Shown here in pieces: positions 47,125-57,004 of a stretch of DNA of 64,000 nucleotides (positions are counted from its first letter, which is position 1; the number at the start of each line of letters is the position of its first letter). The stretch is from NCBI GenBank assembly GCA_038373885.1, contig JAWZYV010016956.1, positions 1 through 64,000 of the forward strand, given 5' to 3'. A program made the position numbers and the translations under genes. The DNA is from Cheiracanthium punctorium (Eukaryota > Arthropoda > Arachnida > Araneae > Cheiracanthiidae). Below the pieces are notes generated by a model. It did not search any database, had not been told where the DNA came from, and saw only the letters and a list, made by a program, of their open reading frames with translations.

Positions 47125-47390
47125 CTAGTCGCTTAGTGTCTAGTGGTTAGAGCTCCCGTCTCCCATTACGCAGGCTCAGGGTTCGATCCTAGCGATGGCC
47201 AACGTATTTTATTTCGCAGTTTTGGCAAAACGGAAAGTTACAAGTCCAGAAAACGGAAAAATAATAAACAGAACGGATATTTTCTGGCAACTTTGCTGCC
47301 AGTCGTTTTTCCGTTAATTTACAGATATATTTTGAACAGTGCAGCGTAGCGCTGAAGAACACCGTGTACATGCGGTGTACGTGCACGTTA
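47125..47390 (+). mobile_element. tRNA-derived SINE candidate
   Basis: The A-box-like TCTAGTGGTTAGAGCTCC and a perfect B box GGTTCGATCCT (about 47180-47190) lie at tRNA-like spacing. The cloverleaf is poor: neither the T stem nor the anticodon stem pairs well, so a functional tRNA is unlikely. A non-tRNA body follows. The 3' end is uncertain and no TSD was found. It could also be a lone tRNA pseudogene. Confidence 0.55.
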
Positions 47391-48518
47391 AATCAGTGGT
47401 TCCGAAAGTCCTCTCGGCGGTCGCTCGCAGTTTCCGAGGGATGCCCATATTCAGAAGTCCCCCCCCCCACCTTCTGATGAGGATCAAAATTGTGGCAGGA
47501 ATCTCCGGTTAGGACGTACATAGCTCGAATCGATACGTTTAGTGATGCGAGCTCAGGCCACTCAATTTATCCTCGTTTTTTAAAATTCCTACCTCTATAA
47601 TTAATAGAGTAAAATGTTCTGCTTCTTCAACAGTTGTTAAATGTTCTTTTTGGATGTTAAGGTTTCGTCTATCAAATCATTAAAATACCAGACATTATAA
47701 ATAAAACTTTGATGAAGGTAGGAATTTTAAAAAAAGAGGACCAATTGAGAGGCCTGGAGCTGTAATCTCCTGGCAAATAAATGTCTTACGACAATCTTTA
47801 TGACAAGAAAGCGTCCCCGATATCGCACCTACTGGACAACCAGGCTTGTAGTCAAAGTTTCGGGGGAGTGCCCAAAAGGTCGAAAAGATAGAGTTGATCA
47901 CAGAAAAGCTTGATTATTGACATACAATTAACAAAAATTCAAATTTTGGGAGAGGCCCAGCCCCCCGTGGCAACGACCTGGCTACGGCCCTGGATGGAGC
48001 TCAAATCCGCTCTCCATCTAAAACACTCGCAATTACCACCAGTATTATTCACTAATAGCCACCAGAATTATTTACTAATTAACTATTAATCGAGGCTATA
48101 TTTTATGGTACTAACAAAGAATTTGGTTTCTTGTTGATGCATTTATTTTCGGATTTCAGTGCTTAGTCATAAAGATCCGCTCTTAAATTCTCGTCGAGTA
48201 AAACTATAAGTCAAGTGTAACTATAAGAGAAACTGTTCTAACATAAAAAAATGAAAGTAATAGACAGGGAAAAGACAAGAATGTGAACGCGAGAACGGAG
48301 GGAATACACTGACTAGACGAGGCGGGGTCCAAAAATTGCTCTGTTTTGCATCGTTCAATGAACACTGAATTATTTATCTTCTAGAAAGCCAAACGTGTCC
48401 AAAATGATGAGATGACACTGGAGTAGAGCCTGTCTAGTGTGACTACCTTCGGGAAGAACAAAGCTGTAAAGGTGGTCGGTCACCTTACGAAAGCGGTAAA
48501 GTGTGCGGTAGTTGTAAA
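47391..48518. other. No gene; possible right end of a hAT-like element
   Basis: GGCTACGGCCCTG at 47980-47992 is the inverted partner of CAGGGCCGTACCCGAG at 46832, suggesting an eroded 1.16-kb hAT-like element spanning the SINE, but flanking octamers do not match. No supported frame. Confidence 0.35.
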
Positions 48519-49115
48519 CAGAGCCGGTCCTAGTCCTAGGGTGGAGGGTTCCGTGCTCGTAGCGTACGTGCTAATAGCGTACACCCCATCAAGGGTGCTC
48601 TTGGCGTACATGTGGTGCTCGTAGCGTACATCGTCCCCACCACCTGTTTGCACCACAGTAATAATTGAAAAGAAGAAATAAAAAGGCAAATCCGGCTAAA
48701 TATAGATCTACTTTAGTAGCGGCCATTTTAGTCCACAGAATCGTAGATTTCATTACTACTATTTATTTTCAACAAATAAGGTGAAGTTTAAATCAAGTCA
48801 AGCAAATAGTCATTGTAAATTTTGTTTTTATTTAAGGAACTGTTTTACGGCCGATTCCCAATTATAATGAAGTGTTTAAAATTAAAAAAAAATGTATCTA
48901 GCGGTGTATATTTCAGAATTTCTTTTAGCATGTTCGAATACTGGATAGAGCTTCAAATATTAAAAACAGTGCTGGCTATAAAACATTAAAGTAAAACAAA
49001 AGGTATCTCAGACCCCCCCCCCCAAAAAAAAAAGAAAAAGAAACGTGTTCTTGCAATATGAATGAGCAGTGGGAAAGGCTTAGGAAAAAACATTGGTTAG
49101 CTCAAAATTCATTAA

Positions 49116-49392
49116 CCCATTTATGCCTAGTGTCCCTTTTTTTGGACGGCATTTTCGCTATCAGTCGAAAACGTTATCTATTTTTCTTAGACTCTATTCA
49201 CGAGTATTGAACCTCAACTCCACAAAATATTTCAACACGACCCAATAAGATGTTGAACTTTCAATTGTTATGCATAATGATTTTAAAAGAAATCATCCCT
49301 TGTTCAAGTAGTTTATGTCAGAAATTTATCTATTATTGCTGGCATTAGCAAAAATCGAAGAAAGTTGCAAAAATAATCTAGGCACAAATGGG
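49116..49392. mobile_element. piggyBac-type MITE, CCCATTTATGCCTAG family
   Basis: Left: TTAA (49112-49115) then CCCATTTATGCCTAG. Right: CTAGGCACAAATGGG then TTAT (a decayed TTAA). 277 bp. Nested in the hAT-like element 48519-50838. Confidence 0.82.
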
Positions 49393-49663
49393 TTATATAT
49401 ATATTTTTTTCACATAACCCATAAGACAATTGCGTATTATTAGATTCATGAAAGTCTCAGACGGTACATTACAAAAATTTTAAATACTTGTTAATATCGG
49501 TGCAGTGGCGGACTCTTTCAAGTACCAAGGAAGGGATGATATGATATCATATTAATTCTTAATAAAAATAATGAATATATTAATCATTTTATAATAACTT
49601 GTTTAACAAATGCAATTAACGGAGTAACAACTGAATAATTAATAAAGTAATAATTAACAGTAT

Positions 49664-50167
49664 CATAGGCGCACCCACGGAGGGGGCTATGGGGGCTAAA
49701 GCCCCCAAAGCGACCCGAAGATTTAGATCTGAACCCCCCTACCCCCGAAGATTTAGATCTGAAAAGCTTCGAACATTGTTACAAAAGAATTAAAATATTT
49801 TATGTTTTAAAAATTGTCTTTAAATGTTTAAAAATTTGTCTTAAAATACTTTTAAAAAGGACGTTGGTTTTTAAATATTTGCAGTTAGTGTGACACATGT
49901 ACTACAGTAATTTTTTACAATAGTGTTTAATACAGTAATTTTTTGGTTACAGTGTCAATGAAAATATCAGATAATTGTTTATGACTTTATAACATGGTAC
50001 GTTGATAGTGGGCTTGTGTTCTACGGGCAATTGATACAGAAAATTTTGACGTTATAAGGGAGTAATAACTATAATCGAAGTCACTATAACCGAATTCAAA
50101 ATATTGTTTTTCAATAAAGTATTTGTAGCTCTAGCCCCCTTAAACCAAAATCCTGGGTGCGCCACTG
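49664..50167. mobile_element. hAT-type MITE, GGCGCACCCA family (copy 2), exact 8-bp TSD
   Basis: Ends CATAGGCGCACCCACGGAGG and (reverse complement) CAGTGGCGCACCCAGGATT. aacagtat flanks both (49656-49663, 50168-50175). 504 bp, nested in the 48519-50838 element. Confidence 0.95.
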
Positions 50168-50846
50168 AACAGTATTAATAATTAATAAACATTAGTATGA
50201 CAGAGTTTAAATAGCAATATATTTTAAAATGATGCTTTTTTATCATTTTAAGTGGTTTCTAGTATAATACATTATGTACACAGATTGCTTACACACCTTT
50301 AAACAAGAGAACAACAACGTTAAACGATCTGTATGTCCAAAATCCTCATTGCTTTCAATAGGATGACCAGCAACTCAATTTTCTTGCTAAAGAAGGTGGT
50401 TTTTTCCCCCCATATATTATTGTTTTCTAAACTACGATTTTGTGGACTAAAATGGCCGCTACTAAAGTAGGTCTACATTTAGTCGGATTTGCTGTGGTGA
50501 AAACGAAAACAGGTGGCGGGGGAGATGTACGCTACGAGCACCATATGTACGCTACAAGCACCCTTAGTGGGGTGTACGCTATGAGCACGTACGCTACGAG
50601 CACGACACCGGGTGGAGCGAACGGTGCGACCGCAACGGGCGCCATCCCCGTGGCGGCGCCAAAATACCTTACTTTAGAATATGTAGATGTAAATTTTAGT
50701 ATCCATGCATTGCTGTAGTTTTCGTTTTAACCCCTTTGAAAACTTTTCTAGTTGCACGTGTGTGTGTAGGTGGTGGTGGAAAGGGGGGGCGGATTTTATA
50801 TTTTGCACCACTTAGAAAAATGGCTAGGACCGGCACTGGCTGCAAA

Positions 50847-51723
50847 GTGAAATTGTACGCAAATGCGGTCACAATAGACAGAGAGGTATCTTTACCAAGT
50901 TGATCTCTATAAGCAGGTTCCATACTTCCATTTTATGGATAAGCAGTACTGTAAAATAAAGACATCTTTACGTTACTCGCAAAAAATTGCTTTTGCAATA
51001 ACTTTAGAGCTGAGCGTACAGTAAAAAAAAAAATAAAATAAAAATAAAATAAGCACTTGCATTATCCACAAAATAAAACTATCAAAACCGAGGACGCATA
51101 TGCAATGCTATTAATTGAAACATAATTTTATAGTTTAAATAAATAATGCAAGTCTGTATTTCTAAACTCAAATTCTGCGCTTCGAAAGCTCGCTGTCGCC
51201 TCACCTAATGCGATTCTGATACGAGCCAACTTCTCTGTCACAAAACTTCATGGAAGTCTGCCAGCAGCAGCCCCTTGCCTGCCGGAGAGGCCCTTTTTCG
51301 ATACAGAACAACGTAACAGTTCCCCTGAAACAGTGTTACCTACTACTCCCTTCCCTCGGGCAATCCCAGTGGCATGGATCGATATTCCACTCCGCAGACG
51401 ATTAAGGGAAAGGGGGGGGGGGGATTGCACGTCGATCGTCAATCATTCTGGTGATTAAGTAACACGTAACCCTATCCCATCGGTGGGGAAAAGATTGAGA
51501 AGTCCTAGACCAAAAGGGACCCATCCGGCTTTGTTAGTGAGTGTCACACTCCGAAACTCGATAGAGAAAAGTGAGAACTGTCAATCCATTTTCCAGACAC
51601 CTCATCTCCAGGACTTTGTGGATGCTGGGAAAAGTTTTGAAAAGTACGGAAGAACAAGAATAGAATAGAGATATGGGTCTAAGTGAATCTGATTATTAGC
51701 AAGGGTAGTGAAGGGTTTTACTA
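50847..51723. other. No supported gene
   Basis: Contains an A/AAAT-rich run (51020-51055) and a G10 run near 51411. Small frames (51248-51442, 51483-51668) have no recognisable product. Confidence 0.4.
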
Positions 51724-51807
51724 CGGTGGAACCTCCCAAGTTGAACACCTCCATAAAGGCCAGAGTCCACTCACGTCCGTTTACGGACGCAGCGGAGTTT
51801 TTTTTAA

Positions 51808-52316
51808 CCCTTTAACGCGCGGTGTCCTCGCCGTGAGCACACCAAACTCTGACGTTTTGACTGTTGCCAGTCACGAAGAATAGATTTGATTTCTATGAAA
51901 ATAGTTGCGGGTGACATAGCTCCGCGAGAATCCTTTACTATTTAGCACGTCATTTCCCGTAAAAAAATTGTCACGATTATTTTTAACGGCTGACATCTGC
52001 TGAAAAAATCGAAGAATGCGAGAACAGCTGGACAGATTACCCAATGCTGAAAAAAGGGCAGCCGTTGCCATCGTTCGACTTAACTACCAGCAAGATGGCG
52101 GACGATCGAAACGTTCATCGCGTGCCACAGATCTAGAGACCCTTTTTTGACGCAGCTGGCTTTGCGGGAGCACAGCCAGCTGCGTCAAAAAAGGGTCTCT
52201 AGATCTGTGGCACGCGATGAACGTTTCGATCGTCCGCCATCTTGCTGGTAGTTAAGTCGAACGATGGCAACGGCTGCCCTTTTTTCAGCATTGGGAAAGG
52301 GTTGCGCCTCAAAGGG
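51808..52316. mobile_element. piggyBac-type MITE with perfect palindrome (family copy 3)
   Basis: TTAA at 51804-51807 and 52317-52320 flanks CCCTTTAACGCGCGG on the left and CGCCTCAAAGGG on the right (reverse complement CCCTTTGAGGCG), the piggyBac TTAA/CCCTTT pattern. 509 bp, non-coding. The host repeat at 62278-62559 carries the same site with a single TTAA and no insert, confirming both boundaries and the duplication. Confidence 0.94.
52040..52295. repeat. Perfect inverted repeat, 122-bp arms, 12-bp spacer
   Basis: Arms 52040-52161 and 52174-52295 are exact reverse complements by my reading; the spacer is TTGCGGGAGCAC. Each arm contains CAAGATGGCGG, close to the YY1/Pho consensus, and AGATCTAGAGACCC. 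The transcript would form a long hairpin. Confidence 0.95.
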
Positions 52317-52753
52317 TTAATGGTCAAGGCATTGTAAAAAGGGGGGATACAGTGCAGGGGCGAAGAATTTGTTGGCTTTTAATGACCAGTCGGGATTCGC
52401 CGACAAACTGTAACGCCTGAAACCACAAAAGCACGCCCACCGCACGGTGGGGGCACTTTTCTCCCCAATCCGTCTTCAAGATTCTGAAAAATACATTGAG
52501 TTCCCATTCTAGACTGAAACGCACGTGAGTGGACGCTGGCCTTAACTTGAACAACTCCGTAAGTTGGACACTTTTCTGGGGAACGGAACGTGCCCATTCA
52601 TTTCTCCATTCTAAGGTGCTTTCCACTGTTCCTGGGCGCAAGCGCCCATGTGTCCATAATGTAGAAAAATCACTCTATACTAAGTTGTACACCTCTGAAA
52701 GTTGGACACTTTTTGAGGGAACCGTAAATTTCCGACTCATGGAGGTTTCACTA

Positions 52754-53093
52754 TATTAGGTGAACGAAGCTATGCAACCATCTAGGACCAACTATTATAC
52801 TAGTGGCATTAAAAAATAATCGTCTTGATTTTCACTTAATGCGAGTATTTCACGTTTTACCTTGGGTTCGATAACAGACATTAAAACAAGTTTAATTAAA
52901 ACAAGTAATATATTTAAAAGAAATTTTAAAGTCAATTTCTAATTAGGTCAACGAAAAGTTTTATTTTAGTTACTTTTTACTAAATTTAATTAATTACATT
53001 CAATTAATGAATTAACATTTGAAAAAACTATTTGAATTTGAGTGGATGAATAAAAAGTATTTTATTAACACCTGAAAATTTGAATAAGATATA
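52754..53093. other. AT-rich, target of Helitron copy 2
   Basis: No gene. The last 60 bp (TTTGAATTTGAGTGGATGAA, AAAGTATTTTATTAAC) are repeated at 55560-55615 next to the uninterrupted Helitron target. Confidence 0.5.
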
Positions 53094-54416
53094 TCTATAT
53101 AAATAAAATTAGACTTTTGTCTGTACATTTCTTGGAATTCAAAAATTTTGCGATTTCTATCCGTTTCAAGCACCCGGGAATCCGATGCGACCCTCAAAAA
53201 AAAGTTTGTCTGTCTGTCATTCTGTCGTTCTGTCGTTCTGTCATTCTGTCCGTGACGCTTTTTCTGTTTAAGCATCACGTAAAAACGGCTGAAGCGAATG
53301 ATATGAAATTGGGTGTCATGATAGGTGGTCACTCAACTTAAAACATAGGCGTCGAATTTTAAAAAAATCTTGATTAGATTTTCAGATTTTGCGAAAATCG
53401 TTTCAAACTGCGTAAATTTGTGTTCGAGCATCACGTAAAAACGACTGAAGCGAATGATATGAAATTGAGTGTCATGATAGCTGGTCACTCAACTTAAAAC
53501 ATAGGCGTCACATTTTTAAAATTTTTCATTAGATTTTCAGATTTTGCGAAAATCGTTTCAAACTGCGTAAATTTGTGTTCGCACATCACGTAATAACTGC
53601 AAAGGTGAAAAAATGATATTTGGTGAAATGATAGGTGGTCACTCACCTTAAACTATAAGCATCTAATTTTAAAAAATCGATCCGATTTCGAGATTTTGCG
53701 AAAATCGTTTAAAACTGAGTGAATCTTTGTTCCCGCATTACGTAATAACGACTAAAGCGAATGATATGAAATTTGGTCACATGATAGATGGTTGCTCAAC
53801 ATAAACTATAGGAGTCCAATTTTTTAAACATTTTCATTAGATTTTGAGATTTTGTGAAAATTCTCTCAAAATACGTTTATATTTCTTCAAACATCACGTA
53901 ATAACAACTAATACGAATGATACGAAATTTAGTGATATGATAGGTAGTTGCTAATCTTAATTTATAGGCGTTGAATTTTTAAAATATTTTGATTACATTT
54001 GGAGATTTTGCGAAAATCGTTTTAAAATGCTGAAATTTTGTTCCAGCATCACGAAATAAAGACTGCAGGGAATGAAACGAAATTGGGTGACAGGATAGGT
54101 TGTCACTCAACTTAAATTCTAGGCTTTCAATTTTTCAAAGATGTTGATTAGATTTTGAGATTTTGCGAAAATTATTTCTATATTCGTAAATATTCGTTCG
54201 CGCATCCCATAATTACGACTAAAGCGAATGAAATGATATTACTTAGTGACTCTCTCAACCTGTAATATTTTAACAATACATAAAAATTATAACTTCGCTT
54301 TCTTTACGTTGGCAACATACTCCATCCATTCTGTGTACTCCTACAATGCTGACGAAAGTTCTTGCTTTTTGGAAATTTGCATTCACTAACCCGTCAAGGA
54401 CGGGTACTTCAGCTAG
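53094..54416 (+). mobile_element. Non-autonomous Helitron (copy 2), 1.32 kb
   Basis: 5' TC (TCTATATAAATAAAATTAG), 3' hairpin CCCGT...ACGGG at 54390-54404, then eight bases and CTAG (54413-54416) followed by T: canonical Helitron ends with no target duplication. The uninterrupted site is seen at 55612-55645. The interior has a TCTGTC/TTCTGTC microsatellite (53208-53252) and about six tandem units of ~154 bp. No Rep/helicase coding. Frames inside are repeat sequence. Confidence 0.92.
53265..54250 (+). repeat. ~154-bp tandem repeat inside Helitron copy 2
   Basis: ATCACGTAA-type words recur near 53275, 53429, 53585, 53737, 53890, 54046 and 54204. Each unit carries GAAGCGAATGATATGAAATT, GGTGGTCACTCAACTTAAA and GATTTTGCGAAAATCGTTT. 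Confidence 0.9.
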
Positions 54417-54529
54417 TAAATATATATAAGGAGAGTGTGAACTAATAGTAGGAATTGAAAAAAAAAAAAAAAAAAAAAAATTCAACATTTTACGGTTAAA
54501 AGTTTTAGAGTTATGCGAAATACAAAATA
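54417..54529. other. Helitron target flank with an A-run
   Basis: GGAGAGTGTGAACTAATAGT followed by about 24 As; the same text lies at 55633-55684, also with an A-run. Confidence 0.6.
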
Positions 54530-55540
54530 ATTTTTGGCGCCAAATTTGGTTAGATTTTGGCAAAACTCGCCAAGGTCGGCGGCAAATGGCAGGGTTTTGG
54601 GGATGGACCAAACAATGACTGACTATTGCCAAATTTGGCGATATTTCGATAAAACTCGCCAAGGACGAAGACAAATGGCGATATTTTGGGCATAAACCAA
54701 ATGATTTGGCAAAACTCACCAAGGTCGATGACAAATGGCGAGATTTTGGGCATAGAGCAGACAATGACTGACTACAGATGTAATATATTGAAGATGTCCA
54801 TAGACATTAATGTATTGAAATTCTTTTGGGTGGTCCTGTACATAAACTCTCCAGTAGACTGGAACCAAAAATAGAGATGCGCAACTAGATGTTACAACAA
54901 TCTTATATATGAAATTTCAACATTCTACGACTAATAGTTTTTAAGATTTGAGAGTAAAATACATACACACGTACAAAAGTCGCCAAGCTTGGCGACTTTT
55001 GGCGTAATTCTTGAGGGAGGCACGTGACCGTGGTCGGACCATTACCTAACTATATGGTAGGATGGTATTGTAGTTGAAATGGATGAATGTCCCTAAAACT
55101 GCCATTGACCGTAAAGTGTTGGAAATCTTGAGTGTTCCTGTAGCAGCAATATATATGATAGACACTTTCTTCGATGGAAAAATTCATTTTGCAACCTTTA
55201 ACAGCATACATAGTCGTTTCTGAGTCGTTTGAACTACTCTAATACCTCTAAAATACGCTTCAATGAATTTCTGCCCATAAAGCGTAATGTATTTAAAATC
55301 TTTTGGGCGGCCCTGTAGATAAACTATGCAGTCGAATGGGACCGAAATGGCGGGTGCACAACTAGATGTTACAACAATCCTGAAGTTTCAACATTCTATG
55401 TCTAATAGTTTTTCAGATATGCGAGTTTAATGAATTTCGGCCCACAGAGCGTAATGTAGTTAGAATATTTTGGGCGATCCTGTATATAAATTATCCAATT
55501 GATTGGGACCAAAACTGTATTAACATCCAGTGTCATCCAC
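54530..55540 (-). repeat. Complex dispersed repeat with TTGGCGA-rich subrepeats (copy 2, inverted)
   Basis: Reverse-complement match to 23060-24300. Three ~87-bp subunits at 54535-54780 contain GCCAAATTTGGCGATATTTC-like text. At 54972-54999 is a perfect 28-bp palindrome centred on TCGCCAAGCTTGGCGA. The frames at 54270-54874 are shadows of this repeat. Confidence 0.82.
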
Positions 55541-55701
55541 TACAAGTTTAAAAAAATGTATTTGAACTTGATTGGATGAATGAAAAAGTATTTTATTAAC
55601 GATTGAAAATTTGTACAAGATATATATAATATATAGGGAGAGTGTGACCTAATAGTAAGGAATTGAAAAAAAAAAAAAAAAAATAATAATACAGTTGTCA
55701 A
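55541..55701. other. Uninterrupted Helitron target repeat
   Basis: TATTTGAACTTGATTGGATG, AAGATATATATAATATATAG and GGAGAGTGTGACCTAATAGT are continuous here; in the copy at 53020-54480 the Helitron lies between the last two blocks. Confidence 0.8.
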
Positions 55702-56394
55702 CATAGGCGCACCCACGGAGGGGGCTATGGGGGCTGAAGCCCCCCCTAAAGGTAGAAAGTTAGAAGTGAAAAGCGTTAAAAATATGAAAATTGTCGCTAA
55801 CGAATTAATTTTTTTTAGTTCTTTCTTTTTTTAATTGTCTTCAAATTATTTCTAACCAAAAAAGATATTTATTTTAAAAAGTTTTTAAATAAATGCTTAC
55901 TTACAGTTAGTTGAAACACTGTTACACCCGGTTACAACGTCGCTCAAAAGATCGGATAATTATTTATGACTGTATTAAGAGTTACATTGCTTGTGTTCTA
56001 TGGGACAGTCAAGTGGTACCGAATATTTTGACGTTATAAGAGAGTTGTAACTAACCGAGGTCACTATGACCCAGTTCAGCAGTATTTGTATGTAGCCCAG
56101 CCCCCCCTAAACTAAAATCCTAGGTGCGCCAGCCAGTAGCGGATCCAGGGGAGGGGCTAGGGGGCTTCAGCCCCCCCCCAAAAGAGATTGCTCAAGGGTA
56201 ACATTCTGCTACATTATACACTTTAAATAGCTAAAATGATCATATTTTATTACTTAGCCCCTCCCAAAAGCCTAATACATTGGTTTAGACTAAAATTTTG
56301 ATTTATAGTACATTTTAATTGGTTGAAATAAGCTTTTTAAAAAATTTAGCCCCTCCCAAAAAAAAAATTCTGGATCCGCCACTGTGCGCCACTG
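55702..56394. mobile_element. hAT-type MITE, GGCGCACCCA family (copy 3), exact 8-bp TSD, contains another MITE
   Basis: The left CATAGGCGCACCCACGGAGG and the right end, completed beyond the inner insert as TGCGCCACTG, are flanked by gttgtcaa on both sides (55694-55701, 56395-56402). The inner MITE (56134-56384) sits a few bases before the right end, duplicating TGCGCCA. Confidence 0.92.
56134..56384. mobile_element. hAT-type MITE, GCGGATCCAG family, nested
   Basis: Ends CAGTAGCGGATCCAGGGG and (reverse complement) CAGTGGCGGATCCAGAAT. The flanks tgcgccag (56125-56132, plus one extra c) and tgcgccac (56385-56392) are the host element's end duplicated. 251 bp. Confidence 0.88.
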
Positions 56395-56402
56395 GTTGTC
56401 AA

Positions 56403-57004
56403 CAATAAAAAATTTACTTTGTACCTACACGCATTATTCTATTCATTTTTCCGATTCATCATTCGTATATCGGTTTAGATTTCCATACAGATAGGCTGCA
56501 AACACTGAAAATTGGAAAGAGGTACATTGGCTGCTAAAAATAGAAATAAATACACCTTGATTTTTCGTTCTCAGTTTGAGATAACAATAACTGAAATTAT
56601 TTTCCAGCCAGTCCTATACATTTATGAATGTGATTTGAAATACTCTTTGTTATGAAAGGGAATTCTTCATTAAAAAAGTAATTAATTATAGTTTAATTTT
56701 TAATTACTCATGAGATGCGTTTGGTGTCAATATTTTTTTCCATCTAAAATGTCCAACGAAAATCCATTTCTCAAAAACTATTTGCAAAACATACAAACCA
56801 AATCAAACACGGAAATTTACCGTTTGCACAAGAAATTTCCGAAAGTTGCAATCATTTTTCTTTGTTTAACGAAAAATTACCAATTCTTGGGGAAAGTAGT
56901 CATTTTCCTGAAAATTAAGGCTGTTATCATCCTGAATTTTCAGATTATTTTTAACAATGTAGTATCGAACCCGCAAGCTTCCGGTCACGAGTCCAACGCC
57001 TTCA
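56403..57004. other. No supported gene
   Basis: AT-rich. The 100-codon + frame at 56710-57012 runs into the following MITE and has no recognisable domain. Confidence 0.35.

Larger units (their letters stand above)
48519..50838. mobile_element. 2.3-kb hAT-like element with subterminal repeats
   Basis: Ends CAGAGCCGGTCCTAGTCC and (reverse complement) CAGTGCCGGTCCTAGCCAT. Flanks gttgtaaa (48511-48518) and gctgcaaa (50839-50846) differ by two transitions. Just inside, about four copies of GTGCTCGTAGCGTAC-like words on the left face about four GTACGCTACGAGCAC copies on the right; a further ~50-bp inverted block contains GCGGCCATTTTAGTCCACA. Subterminal repeats are the usual transposase-binding arrays of hAT elements. 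No transposase. Two nested elements lie inside. A solo end occurs at 45186. Confidence 0.8.
51754..52545. mobile_element. MITE with AAAGGC...GTCCACTCACGTCCGTTT ends (copy 1), nested
   Basis: The left TAAAGGCCAGAGTCCACTC and the right end (reverse complement TTAAGGCCAGCGTCCACTC) are inverted. The whole sequence apart from its own insert matches 62278-62559 in reverse. It lies in the pogo-type element and contains the piggyBac-type MITE. Superfamily not assigned. Confidence 0.82.
51724..52753. mobile_element. pogo/Tigger-type MITE, host of a three-layer nest
   Basis: The left end CGGTGGAACCTCCCAAGTTG and the right end (reverse complement TAGTGAAACCTCCATGAG), each flanked by TA, are the pogo/Tigger terminus type. 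Internal GTTGGACACTTTT words recur. The insert 51754-52545 splits it. Confidence 0.78.

Noticed and set aside
46832..47992. A 1.16-kb hAT element with CAGGGCCGTA ends
   Set aside because: The ends pair over about 12 bp, but the flanking octamers differ and the interior is a mosaic; kept only as a note in the gap entry.
53208..53252. TCTGTC/TTCTGTC run as a telomere-like repeat
   Set aside because: Too short and irregular, not TTAGG; it is an internal microsatellite of the Helitron.
54270..54764. 164-codon minus-strand frame with repeated MPKISPFV-like text
   Set aside because: It is the translation of the ~87-bp TTGGCGA-rich subrepeats and a poly-A run.
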